A stretch of DNA of 64,000 nt, from NCBI RefSeq assembly GCF_018636735.1, contig NZ_CP045200.1:2133501-2197500 (forward strand). Direction: 5' to 3'. Below, one piece after another: positions 36,379 to 45,005 of the stretch (position 1 is its first letter; each line of letters begins with the position of its first letter). Under the pieces are notes generated by a model, which saw only the letters and a list, made by a program, of their open reading frames with translations, made no database searches and was not told the origin of the DNA. This DNA comes from Erythrobacter sp. 3-20A1M. GTDB taxonomy: Bacteria; Pseudomonadota; Alphaproteobacteria; Sphingomonadales; Sphingomonadaceae. A program made the translations under genes and the position numbers.

Positions 36379-36401
36379 TATCGGGGAACGGTTATGGGAA
36401 C
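36379..36401 (+). repeat. 23-bp direct repeat, left copy (candidate integrase arm site)
   Basis: Identical to 44940-44962. It contains GGGAACGGTT twice (36384-36393 and 36396-36405), and an inverted copy of TTATGGGAAC lies at 36358-36367. In a circular form of the 8.8-kb island the two 23-bp copies would flank the core on either side in the same orientation, as arm-type integrase or excisionase sites do. Confidence 0.6.
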
Positions 36402-36464
36402 GGTTGCTATTTCCGCCAAGATGGCAGGGCGCTGGCAGGTTCGATTCCCTCACAGGGAGCCGAA

Positions 36465-37712
36465 ATGCCGAGAAAGCTGAGCAACGCGCTAACCCCTCTC
36501 GCGGTGAAGAATGCCAAGCCGGGCCGCCACGCGGACGGAGCCGGGCTGCACTTGCTGGTGAAGCCGAGCGGGGCGCGCTCATGGGTTTATCGCTTCATGC
36601 TCAACGGTAAGTCGCGCGACGTTGGCCTTGGCGCGGCTGGACTGGGCGGAATGTCTCTTGCCGATGCGCGGGACGAAGCGGCGGCGCTGCGCCTCAAGGT
36701 CAAGGCGGGCATTGATCCGCTGGAGGAACGCGACCGGGAGGCCGCTGAGGCGCTAGCGGCGGCTCAGGCTGCCAAGGTGGCCGGAACCACGTTCAGGGAC
36801 GTTGCAGCGGCCTATATCGCCGCGAACGAGGAAAGCTGGCGCAATCCCAAGCATCGCCAGCAATGGCGCAACACGCTAGACACCTACGTTTATCCGGTGA
36901 TCGGGAATTTGCCGGTTGCCGAGGTCGAGACGGCGCACGTCCTGAAAATTCTTGAGCCTATCTGGAAAGGGAAAGCCGAGACTGCCAGCCGCATCCGGGG
37001 GCGGATTGAAACCGTTCTCGATAGCGCCAAGGCGCGCGGCTATCGGCAAGGGGAGAACCCGGCGCGCTGGCGCGGCCACCTTGCGCAAATCCTGCCCGCC
37101 CGTACCCGGCTGTCGCGGGGACATCACAAGGCGCTTCCCTACGAAGTAATTCCCGCATTCGTGAAGACACTACGCGCGCGAGAGGCCGTGGCGGGGCTGG
37201 CGCTGGAATTTACGATCCTCACCACTGCGCGCTCCGGAGAGGTAATCGGAGCGACTTGGGCAGAGGTCGATCTGGACAAGGCCGTTTGGACGATCCCAGC
37301 CGACCGCATGAAGGCTGCGAAAGAGCATCGCGTGCCGCTATCCCCGCGCGCGGTTGCCATCCTTAAAAGCCTCCAGCCGCTTGGCAGCGAATATCTGTTC
37401 CCCGGCGCGAAGGGAGGCAAGCTGTCCGGCATGGCCATGGGAATGCTCATGCGCCGAATGAAGGTTGATGCGACCGTGCACGGCTTCCGTTCGGGCTTCC
37501 GCGACTGGGCAGCCGAATGCACCGGCTATGCCCATGAGGTTGCCGAAATGGCGCTGGCCCACACCATCGAAAACAAGGTGGAGCGGGCCTATCGGCGCGG
37601 CGACCTGTTCGACAAGCGGCGGCGGCTCATGGATGATTGGGCAACCTATTGCGCCCACGAACGCGCGGCTGGTGCCAAAGTGATGCCGATCAGAAAGCCG
37701 GACGTCGCATAG
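36465..37712 (+). CDS. P4-type tyrosine integrase of the 8.8-kb island
   Basis: 415 residues from ATG 36465 (MPRKLSNALTPLAVKNAKPG). Upstream codons in the longer frame run through the arm-site repeats and are not integrase-like. DUF4102 domain with GAGLHLLVKPSGARSW; catalytic motifs TTARSGEV, HGFRSGFRDW, and Tyr in ERAYRRG. Related to but clearly distinct from the integrase at 34940. It starts 215 bp from the core and reads away from it into the small island. A TCCCT-CAC-AGGGA hairpin lies just before the start. Confidence 0.93.
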   Translation: MPRKLSNALTPLAVKNAKPGRHADGAGLHLLVKPSGARSWVYRFMLNGKSRDVGLGAAGLGGMSLADARDEAAALRLKVKAGIDPLEERDREAAEALAAAQAAKVAGTTFRDVAAAYIAANEESWRNPKHRQQWRNTLDTYVYPVIGNLPVAEVETAHVLKILEPIWKGKAETASRIRGRIETVLDSAKARGYRQGENPARWRGHLAQILPARTRLSRGHHKALPYEVIPAFVKTLRAREAVAGLALEFTILTTARSGEVIGATWAEVDLDKAVWTIPADRMKAAKEHRVPLSPRAVAILKSLQPLGSEYLFPGAKGGKLSGMAMGMLMRRMKVDATVHGFRSGFRDWAAECTGYAHEVAEMALAHTIENKVERAYRRGDLFDKRRRLMDDWATYCAHERAAGAKVMPIRKPDVA

Positions 37713-37744
37713 ATCTCACGCACGCCCGCTCTCTAAAGTTATTG

Positions 37745-38023
37745 CTACATGATTCTGCCCGTCATTTGCGTCTCGACAACCAGTTCACCAGACGCTGTGC
37801 GCATGACCGTATAATCAAGCCCATCGTAGGCAAGAGCGCCGACGATCTTCCCGTGACACTTCAGATTGCCCGTTGATTCGTCGCGGGAAAGAGTGACAAT
37901 GGAGTCGGTCTGTAGAAAGCGATTGTCGACTTTAGCCAGAACATCTGGATCATCGCAGTTGACTTGGCTGCCGCACGCCGAAACGGCCAGCGCCCCAAGA
38001 CACGCAAAAGCAGTTCTTTTCAT
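37745..38023 (-). CDS. Small putative lipoprotein
   Basis: 92 residues with a lipoprotein signal (MKRTAFACLGALAVSACGS; lipobox SAC). The mature part is about 75 residues with two more Cys (VNCDDPDV and NLKCHGK). Family not recognised. It stands alone, opposite in direction to the integrase before it. Possibly a surface-acting accessory protein of the island; function unknown. Confidence 0.65.
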   Translation of the reverse strand: MKRTAFACLGALAVSACGSQVNCDDPDVLAKVDNRFLQTDSIVTLSRDESTGNLKCHGKIVGALAYDGLDYTVMRTASGELVVETQMTGRIM

Positions 38024-38155
38024 ATCGTCTCCGAAATTTGGACTGACGATCCTAACTCAAGCCAAAGCAGTTCGGAAGTCAGCTATCGACAACATACGGC
38101 GAACATGAGGATGGTTTCCGAATGCGGCTGGCAAGCTGCCGTATGAGGCCATAGA

Positions 38156-39910
38156 ATGCGGGCGGGGATAGGCCGGCCAGCCGATAAGCGCGCATCCCAC
38201 GCGCTTCCCCGCCTCACTTTGGGTGTCGCTTGGGAGGCGGATTTGGTAAAGCGCAAGAATACCGGCCTAGCTGTCTCCGACGCCAAGCGGCTGAACGACT
38301 GCTTCAATGAACTGAGCGAGGCGATTGCCTCGCGACCGCCATTGAAAGGCGACGAGAGGTATTGGGCGTTCGATTATCGCGCCATCGCTCTGAATGAGTC
38401 AAAGCCCGAAGCTTACATGCATCGTTGCGGAAGCAGAGACATTGCGCTTGTCGCGCTGCGCGGTGCGGTCACGAACGACAATTTGCAGTTATGGACCAAC
38501 GGCCCCCACGGCGAGGCGAAGATTGATCGTTACGAACTGAAGGAGCTGACATTCGCAACCTTCAAATCGGGAACCTATCAGCCGGACAATCGACGCCTCG
38601 ATAATGCCGGATTGGCGGAAAGCCCGCTTTGGGTGAAGGAAACCGACTGGCGGCAATACATGTCCGAATTATGGGCGGTGCGCTATGGCATCGACTGGGC
38701 CAATCCCGCCCCGCCAGCCGACGAACCGTTGTTGCCGCCAGAGGGCCAATTCGTCACGCTTTCCCACGCGCTGAGCTGGGTTGCTTTCGGCGTCTCGATG
38801 GACAGCGATCAACTCCACGAGGTTCTTACACTGGACCAATATGGAGAGCACGATCCGCAAGAGGGCATTAAGGCCGCGCTGGCGCAGCTCATAGAACGGG
38901 GCCGAGCCGGGCGCATCGCCATGGAGGGGAAATATCGGGAAAGTCATCGGGACGACAAGCGGACCTTGCTGACCGCTGCAATCGAGCCGATCAAATTCGC
39001 GGATTTTCAACAATTCAATTACGTGAATGAGGAGCTGAAGCACGGGGACGGGTTGTGGCAATGGCGGCAATCCAAAATCGTTGAGCTGCGGGGGAACCGC
39101 CGGGGAGGAAGGCCAGATTCCTTCATTGAGGTGGGCGTCAACCGGGCGGACCTGTTGCGCGAGTTTCGCCCGCAAAAAGCCCACGTTTCAGAAAGCGACC
39201 ATTTCCGCGTGGCGCATACCTTCAACCGCGACGATCCCGCCAATATCGCGCCATGGTGGAGCATCAATCAGGCGCTCGCATGGGTTGCCAGGCGCATCCC
39301 CTCCTATGTCGAATATATCGGCAACCTCGAAACTGACGAGCCGCGCGAGTATCGGCCCTACATCGTTCAAGCCATTTGCGAATCCCAAGTTGCCGAAAGC
39401 GATGAAGGCAAAGCATTTATGGAAACCCGCCGCGCTGCGTGGCCCGATGGCACTTTTCTTGCCCATGCCGGGCGCGATTTTCTGGAGAAAATTCTCTCTG
39501 GGGAGGTCCGTCCCATGGCTCGCCAGAATGGCCAAGGGCGGCAAATGCGGGCTGAGGAATTTGTCGGGATCGGCGCGAGAGCAACGGGGGGCGATTGGCT
39601 CGATCTCGATCCTCAACCGCTGTTTGCGTCGGCGGAGGTTATGCGAGTATTTCCAGCTTCGGAGCACGGACCGGCTGGCGCGGGCGGGGGGATTGTCCCC
39701 GCTAATCGCCAGCTCGATCATGCTGCAATTATGGCGAAGGCTGGAGCAATGCTGAGCGAGCAACCGAACCTCTCCAAAGGGTCGGCGGCGGTCTCAATCG
39801 TAGCAGAGCTTCCGCCCAACCCCAGAACGGGAAAGCCACGCGACACTCGCCATATCGAGCGCATGATTGCTCCGCTCTGGGAGGGGGGATTTTCACAATC
39901 CCCCGGCTAG
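38156..39910 (+). CDS. Large island protein of unknown function
   Basis: 584 residues, soluble, no signal peptide and no recognised domain. ATG 38156 is the first start; a TTG near 38243 is possible. Two segments look related: TLSHALSWVAFGVSMDSDQL (about 204-223) and SINQALAWVARRIPSYVEYI (about 370-389), each an aromatic helix after a short loop. The C-terminus is basic (PPNPRTGKPRDTRHIERMIA). It lies between the integrase/lipoprotein and the replication genes, the usual cargo position. It could be a regulator or defence gene; nothing in the sequence decides. Confidence 0.7.
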   Translation: MRAGIGRPADKRASHALPRLTLGVAWEADLVKRKNTGLAVSDAKRLNDCFNELSEAIASRPPLKGDERYWAFDYRAIALNESKPEAYMHRCGSRDIALVALRGAVTNDNLQLWTNGPHGEAKIDRYELKELTFATFKSGTYQPDNRRLDNAGLAESPLWVKETDWRQYMSELWAVRYGIDWANPAPPADEPLLPPEGQFVTLSHALSWVAFGVSMDSDQLHEVLTLDQYGEHDPQEGIKAALAQLIERGRAGRIAMEGKYRESHRDDKRTLLTAAIEPIKFADFQQFNYVNEELKHGDGLWQWRQSKIVELRGNRRGGRPDSFIEVGVNRADLLREFRPQKAHVSESDHFRVAHTFNRDDPANIAPWWSINQALAWVARRIPSYVEYIGNLETDEPREYRPYIVQAICESQVAESDEGKAFMETRRAAWPDGTFLAHAGRDFLEKILSGEVRPMARQNGQGRQMRAEEFVGIGARATGGDWLDLDPQPLFASAEVMRVFPASEHGPAGAGGGIVPANRQLDHAAIMAKAGAMLSEQPNLSKGSAAVSIVAELPPNPRTGKPRDTRHIERMIAPLWEGGFSQSPG

Positions 39911-40004
39911 ACCGCATTCCCCCGATTCAACGCCGAACGGACCCGGCCTAATTGGTTGCCCCACGAACGCTGGCACCCCGCCAGTGGCATGGGGAGCAAC
40001 CCGA

Positions 40005-40193
40005 ATGCACACTGACACGAACGATCCCCCCAAGATCGCCTATTCCATCAAGGAAGCCTGCAAGGCGTCCAGTCTGGGGCGGACGACGCTCTACGCGCAC
40101 ATTGCTGCCAACCGCCTAAGGGCCGTCCGCATTGGCGGGCGCACGGTCATTCCGGCAGAGAGCCTGCACGCGCTTATCGCGGGGGAGGCATGA
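40005..40193 (+). CDS. Excisionase/AlpA-type DNA-binding protein
   Basis: 62 residues from ATG 40005. IAYSIKEACKASSLGRTTLY then RLRAVRIGGRTVIPAESLHA is a compact excisionase-type winged helix. First of a run of same-strand small genes leading into the replication module. Probably directs excision with the integrase at 36465 or controls the replication operon. Confidence 0.8.
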   Translation: MHTDTNDPPKIAYSIKEACKASSLGRTTLYAHIAANRLRAVRIGGRTVIPAESLHALIAGEA

Positions 40194-40196
40194 GCC

Positions 40197-40382
40197 ATGC
40201 CCCAGATAAGCGAAACCCGCGCGGTTGAGGCGCGGGCATCGCGGAATAGCTGTGGCGGCTGGTTCCGTGATCCCCTTACCCCTCCCGCTTCGCCCCCGCA
40301 AGCAATCCCGCCGCTGATCGCGCTGCACCTTGGCGAACGGTTTCTCGCACGGCTGGCAGAGGGAGGCATAAGCCATGGCTGA
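40197..40382 (+). CDS. Small island protein, unknown
   Basis: 61 residues. ATG 40197 follows a GGGGGAGG sequence and starts 4 bp after the excisionase stop; its end overlaps the next gene by 8 bp. Proline-rich middle and a helical end (LIALHLGERFLARLAEGG). No family recognised. Supported mainly by operon position and ribosome-binding site. Confidence 0.5.
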   Translation: MPQISETRAVEARASRNSCGGWFRDPLTPPASPPQAIPPLIALHLGERFLARLAEGGISHG

Positions 40383-40686
40383 GCGCTATCCCGACGTTCC
40401 CGGCGCAAAGGGACCGGACGGCACGAGCCAGGACGCTGCCGAGGCTATCGCCCCGACCGTCTCGCACCTTCGCCGCCTTGCCATGCGCTCGCTGGCACGG
40501 CTGGGGGAGGCAACCCCCTTGGAGGCCGTGGCAATATCCGGCGTCACGCGGGAATCGCTCCAGCCGCGCTTTTCGGAACTGCGCGCCATGGGCCTGATCG
40601 AACCGACCGGCGCGCGGCGGCGCAACCCCAGCGGCAAGAGCGCATCCGTGCTCAGGCTTACCAGTAAAGGGAGGGCCGCGCTGTGA
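40375..40686 (+). CDS. Winged-helix DNA-binding protein
   Basis: 103 residues. ATPLEAVAISGVTRESLQPR then FSELRAMGLIEPTG and SASVLRLTSKGRAAL form a winged helix with a beta-wing. It has a GTGA overlap with the Toprim gene. Candidate origin-binding or regulatory protein of the small island's replication module; role inferred from position. Confidence 0.7.
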   Translation: MAERYPDVPGAKGPDGTSQDAAEAIAPTVSHLRRLAMRSLARLGEATPLEAVAISGVTRESLQPRFSELRAMGLIEPTGARRRNPSGKSASVLRLTSKGRAAL

Positions 40687-41606
40687 TCGTCGATATTGAA
40701 GCGATAGCGCGCCACTATGGCGGCAAGGTGTGCAAAGGCAATGCGCTGATCCCGACACCGGGCCATTCTGCCCGCGACAGGGGGACAGCGATCAAGGCCA
40801 GCGCGCACGCTCCCGATGGCTGCCTTGTCGCGTGTTACAATGGCACTCAGGCCGACGCGCTGGCAGTGAAGGAAATGCTGCGCGCGGACGGGTTTCTTGC
40901 GCATTCCGCGCACGCGCGCACGTTATCTATGCAGGAACGGCGCTCGATCCGGCAGGCCGAACTTGCGCGCAAGCGCGAGCGTCTGGAGGCTGAGCAAGCG
41001 GCGGCACGGTGCGCGGCGGACCTATGGGCCAATGCCAGCCGCGCCGATCCCGCGCACCCCTACCTTGTCGCCAAGGCACTGGAGCCGTTCGGCATTCGGC
41101 AGTCGAGCCGCGATTTGCTGGTGCCGATGGTCGATCCCGCCTTTCGCCTTTGGAACGTCCAGCGCATCCGGCCTGATGGCTTCAAGCTGTTCGGCAAGGA
41201 TGCCCGCACGGCTGGCCTGTTCTGGCCCCATGGCGTGCACATGCTTGATGGCAGGCCATCGGCTGGCCCGCTGGTGATCGGGGAAGGCTTCGCCACCATG
41301 GCGGCTGTCCATTCGGCAACCGGCTTTGGCGTTGCCGCTGCCATGTCAGCGCGCAACCTCGAACCCGTGGCGCGGGCCATGCGCAAGCTGTTCCCCAGCC
41401 GTGAACTGATCCTTGCGGCGGACGATGACCGGCACCTTGCCGATAATATCGGCTTAGGAGTCGCCAGAAAGGCCGCTCAAGCTGTTCGCGGGGTTGTGGC
41501 CACCCCAAGGCCAGAAACGTGCCCAGCGGAGTCCAGCGCCGATTTTGCGGACATTCCGCGCGGCGATGTTGCCGGGCGCATCCAAGCGGCGCGGCTGGGG
41601 GCATGA
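40683..41606 (+). CDS. Toprim-domain primase-like protein
   Basis: 307 residues from GTG 40683. An N-terminal basic region (KCNGNALIPTPGHSARDRG-like segment) and a DUF7146-like middle (RADPAHPYLVAKALEPFGI) lead into a Toprim domain: the catalytic Glu in LVIGEGFATMAA and acidic cluster ILAADDDRHLADN. These proteins occur next to RepA-type helicases on plasmids and islands and are taken to prime replication. Overlaps both neighbours by 4 bp. Confidence 0.85.
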   Translation: MIVDIEAIARHYGGKVCKGNALIPTPGHSARDRGTAIKASAHAPDGCLVACYNGTQADALAVKEMLRADGFLAHSAHARTLSMQERRSIRQAELARKRERLEAEQAAARCAADLWANASRADPAHPYLVAKALEPFGIRQSSRDLLVPMVDPAFRLWNVQRIRPDGFKLFGKDARTAGLFWPHGVHMLDGRPSAGPLVIGEGFATMAAVHSATGFGVAAAMSARNLEPVARAMRKLFPSRELILAADDDRHLADNIGLGVARKAAQAVRGVVATPRPETCPAESSADFADIPRGDVAGRIQAARLGA

Positions 41607-42892
41607 GGATGGCAGCAACCGCACCCCAGCCGATGGATTTTGCCGCGCTCCAGCCGGACGAAGCGCGGGCGCGCATCAATGGGCAATCCACCTTGCGCGC
41701 CACGCCTTACCGCTGGCCCGATCCCGCTTCACTGCCACGGCGGCAATGGCTCATGGGCCATTGGCTGCTGCGCGGCGAAGTGACCGCGATCATCGCACCG
41801 GGCGGCACCGGCAAGAGCACGATCGGCAACACGATTGCGCTGTGTCTCGCCAGCGGACAGCCGCTTTTGGGCAAGCCCCTGCATCGCGGGCCGCAAGCGG
41901 TGTGGATCTTCAACCTTGAGGACGGCACTGACGAACTGGAGCGGCAATTGTCCGCTGCTTGCGCCTATCATGGCATTGGCCCCGATGATTGCGGGGACCG
42001 GCTCCACCTCGATAGCGGGCTGGTCCAGCCGCTCTGCACGGCAAGCGAGGACCGGGACGGCTTCACGCTGGCAGAGGACGTGTTTGCCCAGCTCGCCGCG
42101 ACGATCCGCGAGCGGCGCATCGCAACGGTAATCGTCGATCCTTTCGTGTCGAGCCATGCCGTGCGCGAAAGCTCGAACGAGGCAATCGACGCCATCGCCA
42201 AACGGTGGAAGCGGCTGGCTCAGGAAACCGGCTGCGCGGTCGTGCTGGTGCACCATACCCGCAAGCTGGGCGGGCGCGAGGTGACGGCAGAGGACGGTCG
42301 CGGCGCGGTAGCTTTGCGCGATGCTGCCCGCGTTGTGCTCCCGCTCAATCCCATGGGCGACAAGGAAGCCGAGGAACTGGGCATTGCGGACCCGGCATTG
42401 CGCCGCTCGCTGGTGCGCATCGACACCGGCAAGGCCAACCGCGCGCCTCCCGATGCCGCCACATGGATCAAGCTGGAAAGCCAGAGCCTCGACAATGGCG
42501 AAGGGCTGGAGCCATCCGATTTTGTCGGTGTGGCCACGCTCTGGGAAAAGCCGGACGTGTTCCATGGCCTGACAACGTGGCACCTTTACACCGTCCAGCA
42601 ACGGCTTGCGGCTGGTGACTGGCGGGAGAGCGTGCAGGCCAAGGATTGGGTTGGCCACCTTGTCGCCAGTGTGGCTGGCCTGTCCGCCGACACTGACAAG
42701 GGCCGCATCAAGGCCATCATTAGGACGTGGAAGCGCAACGGCGCGCTGGCTGTGGAGCATCGCGCGATCAATGGCCGGGAAGTGCCTTTCGTAATCGTCG
42801 GAAACCCCGTGGACGCCAGCGAAATAGGCTCCCGTCCGCACCTTGCAACGTGTGGTGCGGAAAGTGCGGAAGGTGCGGGCGCGGACCCGTGA
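41603..42892 (+). CDS. RepA-like AAA/RecA-fold replicative helicase
   Basis: 429 residues from ATG 41603 (ATGA overlap). RecA-fold ATPase of the RepA/AAA_25 group: Walker A IIAPGGTGKST, Walker B ATVIVDPFVSSH and the sensor-like VVLVHHTRK. A C-terminal region of about 130 residues (DWVGHLVASVAGLSADTDKG) could be a winged helix. Likely the hexameric helicase that opens and travels the island's origin with the Toprim primase. Three 9-bp spaced GTGCGG repeats lie in its last codons. Confidence 0.88.
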   Translation: MRMAATAPQPMDFAALQPDEARARINGQSTLRATPYRWPDPASLPRRQWLMGHWLLRGEVTAIIAPGGTGKSTIGNTIALCLASGQPLLGKPLHRGPQAVWIFNLEDGTDELERQLSAACAYHGIGPDDCGDRLHLDSGLVQPLCTASEDRDGFTLAEDVFAQLAATIRERRIATVIVDPFVSSHAVRESSNEAIDAIAKRWKRLAQETGCAVVLVHHTRKLGGREVTAEDGRGAVALRDAARVVLPLNPMGDKEAEELGIADPALRRSLVRIDTGKANRAPPDAATWIKLESQSLDNGEGLEPSDFVGVATLWEKPDVFHGLTTWHLYTVQQRLAAGDWRESVQAKDWVGHLVASVAGLSADTDKGRIKAIIRTWKRNGALAVEHRAINGREVPFVIVGNPVDASEIGSRPHLATCGAESAEGAGADP

Positions 42893-42984
42893 CGAACCTG
42901 CCCACACCACCACCCCCTTTATAGGGGGTGAGGTGGTGGTGTGGTGCGGGTGAATGCTGGCGAGGATCAAATTTGAAGGTGCGG
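42855..42984 (+). repeat. Iteron-like GTGCGG repeats, candidate replication origin
   Basis: GTGCGG occurs at 42855, 42864 and 42873 (exact 9-bp period) and again at 42944 and 42979, on either side of a strong hairpin. The cluster spans the end of the RepA-like gene and the gap behind it, where plasmid origins often lie. Iteron identity is inferred; the unit is short and the sequence is GC-rich. Confidence 0.45.
42905..42938. other. Strong hairpin between replication and downstream genes
   Basis: CACCACC (42905-42911) pairs with GGTGGTG (42932-42938) and CCCCCT (42913-42918) with AGGGGG (42923-42928) around a TTAT loop. No T-run follows, so it is not a standard terminator. With the flanking GTGCGG repeats it may be part of an origin, or it may limit transcription past the helicase gene. 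Confidence 0.55.
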
Positions 42985-42989
42985 GAATT

Positions 42990-43868
42990 ATGACTGAAAC
43001 GAGCAAGGCGAAACGCAAGCAACCGGCGCGCAAGGGTAAGGCTGGTGGCCAGCCGCAAGAGCGGTCTGTGACGATCCCGTTTCCCGATACGGATAGCGAG
43101 GACGAGGCCAATCGTATTCTGGCGAAGGATGTTCCCGATTGGGGAAAGCTCGACAAGGACGAGCGGGTCGAATTGTTGCGGCTAATCCGCGATTATCGCA
43201 AGCGCGGCGATCCGGCCAAGGTGAAACTGACCCGTAAGCCCGCTGGCGGATGGAGCATCGCCCCGGTGGGCAAGAGCGAAATGCTGGCGCTGCTAAAATT
43301 ATACGAAACCTTTTCGGCCAATTCGATTGATCCGGTGAATGCGCGCGCAAACGAACTGCTCAAATATCTCGGCTCGGTCGGGGCGGACAATGAAGCGCGC
43401 TACAATGCGGCGCTGTCATTCATCGAAAGCATGAAGCCCCAGGATCAGGCCGAGGCGCTGTTGCTGGTGCAGATGTACTGCACCCATGACGCGGCAATCC
43501 GGGCGCTGAGCCAGCTTGGATCGGCAGAATGGGTGCCAACCGCGCAGACGTTCGGAAACCTCGCCACGAAGCTGCTGAGTACCTCTCAGCGGCAAATGGA
43601 TACGCTGGCCCGGATGCGCCGGGGCGGGGAACAGGTCGTGAAGCATATCCACGTGGATAACCGGGGCGGGCAGGCCGTCATTGCCGAGAACGTCAATCAG
43701 GGGGGAGGAACAGCGAAAAATGAGGATCAATGCCATGGAGCCGGAAATTCTGGCAACGGCCCCGCGTTGCTTGGCCATGACGCGCAGGGGAACGGAGTGC
43801 CAATCCCCAGCCGTGAAAGGGCGGAGGCGGTGCAGGATGCACGGCGGGACGAACCCCGGCGCGCCTAG
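42990..43868 (+). CDS. Island protein of phage/satellite type, unknown
   Basis: 292 residues from ATG 42990 (42954 is a weaker upstream start). A Lys-rich N-terminus is followed by an acidic, helical body (ALLLVQMYCTHDAAIRALSQ) and TFGNLATKLLSTSQRQMDTL, then KHIHVDNRGGQAVIAENVNQ and a Gly/Asn-rich end. The QMDTLxRxRxGGEQ...V.V.NGGQAIV.N.. pattern is common in phage and island proteins next to HGG/KHG proteins, as here. Its role is unknown. The tail overlaps the next gene in another frame by about 150 bp. Confidence 0.7.
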   Translation: MTETSKAKRKQPARKGKAGGQPQERSVTIPFPDTDSEDEANRILAKDVPDWGKLDKDERVELLRLIRDYRKRGDPAKVKLTRKPAGGWSIAPVGKSEMLALLKLYETFSANSIDPVNARANELLKYLGSVGADNEARYNAALSFIESMKPQDQAEALLLVQMYCTHDAAIRALSQLGSAEWVPTAQTFGNLATKLLSTSQRQMDTLARMRRGGEQVVKHIHVDNRGGQAVIAENVNQGGGTAKNEDQCHGAGNSGNGPALLGHDAQGNGVPIPSRERAEAVQDARRDEPRRA

Positions 43869-43971
43869 GGGCAATCAGAATGCCCGCAAGCATGGCGGCT
43901 ATTCAGCCAAAACGCTGGAGGCGGTGCGATACGTCAAGGCGATTGCGCGGCTGGTGCGGGAAGGCGGCTAG
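43720..43971 (+). CDS. Small HGG...KHG-motif protein
   Basis: 83 residues from ATG 43720, 12 bp after GGGGGAGG. Cys-rich RCLAMTRRGTECQSPAVKGR then RRCRMHGGTNPGAPRGNQNA and KHG, a widespread phage/island motif often next to terminase-like or recombination genes. The CxxC-like cysteines may bind zinc. Overlaps the preceding gene and meets the minus-strand gene at its end. Function unknown. Confidence 0.75.
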   Translation: MRINAMEPEILATAPRCLAMTRRGTECQSPAVKGRRRCRMHGGTNPGAPRGNQNARKHGGYSAKTLEAVRYVKAIARLVREGG

Positions 43972-44579
43972 AGATCGTCCAAAGGAGTGAATTGCGCCTG
44001 ATAAAGACAGGCACACTGGCCCGGATGGGAGCATCCCCTGAGCGGCAAAATTGGGCAATCGCCAATCGGCATAACCTGCCCGTCCAGTTTCGCGGCAGAG
44101 TCGCACGGACCAGCCGCCATGTTCGATGCGAGCAACTTGGCGCTATCCATTCCAGCCGACTGCATCTTGACAAGATCGCGCAGGGTGCAGAGGGCGGTCG
44201 ATACGGCAAGCCCGATGACGCTAGCCGCTCCAAGTGGATCGGCGCGGCCCAGCTCATTCAAGGTCGCCAGAAACTGCGCGGACAGCTTCACATTGGCGCG
44301 AAGGCCCAGCGCCTTGAGCGAGTCCCTGTCCAGCAAATCGCCTTGTTTCCGAAGATCGTCATAGGTGACGAACCGGCTGGGGTGATCGGCAAAGGTAGCT
44401 CGATAGAATGCAAGCGTGCCCGGCTGTTCATTTACGAGGCCGGACAGCTTCAACGCATAGGCGATTGCCTCATCCTTATTCGGTCTGGCCTTGAGGGCAT
44501 CGTCGGCAGATGTCGCTTTGTCCGATTGCGCCGCGCCTTGCCCCACAACCATCTTTTGCAGCCAAGATCGAATGGCCAT
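43968..44579 (-). CDS. Unknown protein with Cys-rich C-terminal tail
   Basis: 203 residues from ATG 44579 (44636 also possible). Mostly helical (EAIAYALKLSGLVNEQPG; ALCTLRDLVKM). The end has DCPILPLRGCSHPGQCACLY, a GC-H-x3-C-x-C-x-Y arrangement that looks like a zinc site and recurs in unnamed proteobacterial proteins. Convergent with the HGG-motif gene; last gene of the small island before the tRNA. Function unknown. Confidence 0.65.
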   Translation of the reverse strand: MAIRSWLQKMVVGQGAAQSDKATSADDALKARPNKDEAIAYALKLSGLVNEQPGTLAFYRATFADHPSRFVTYDDLRKQGDLLDRDSLKALGLRANVKLSAQFLATLNELGRADPLGAASVIGLAVSTALCTLRDLVKMQSAGMDSAKLLASNMAAGPCDSAAKLDGQVMPIGDCPILPLRGCSHPGQCACLYQAQFTPLDDL

Positions 44580-45005
44580 CCTGTCCCCCACGTCCGCCAG
44601 TAGCGAATTGAATCTGATTGGCGCGAAATGTGTCACCGGCTGCGCAGAAAGCCCAGCATTTCAGCGATATTTCAGCGGAGCCAATCAAATTCGGGTCACA
44701 TTTTGGCGGCAAATCATTTTTGATTGAGAAGCTGCCACTTTCGGAAACCCGCACAATTCCGCCATTTCCGGCCGCGATTTGTCGCGTAGGGTGTGTAGTT
44801 GTTTCCAGCTTCCACGGCTGGCACCGGCATGGCTGCCCGATTGGCATTGCGGACGATTGCCACGCACCTGATGAGAATTGTTGAGGTGCGCGCCGATTGA
44901 GCGAATCCAGCCGCTCGCGTTCACCTCAAGCGCCGGGCCTATCGGGGAACGGTTATGGGAACCGGCGCACGATCTTGAAAAAATACCAATTAAATCAATG
45001 CATGG
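44580..45005. other. Non-coding right end of the small island
   Basis: 426 bp between the Cys-rich gene and tRNA-Ser. No gene seen. It should carry the promoter of the leftward gene. It includes the right copy of the 23-bp arm repeat, and the island's end at the tRNA. The last 45 bp are AT-rich (for example AAAAAATACCAATTAAAT near 44979). Confidence 0.5.
44940..44962 (+). repeat. 23-bp direct repeat, right copy (candidate integrase arm site)
   Basis: Identical to 36379-36401 and in the same orientation, ending 43 bp before the tRNA-Ser 3' end. After excision it would lie on the opposite side of the core from the left copy. Together they mark the inner edges of the 8.8-kb island. Confidence 0.6.

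Noticed and set aside
36421..36464. tRNA-like T-arm (GGTTCGATTCCC) before the integrase
   Set aside because: The flanking bases do not form a T-stem or acceptor stem; only a short TCCCT/AGGGA hairpin is present.
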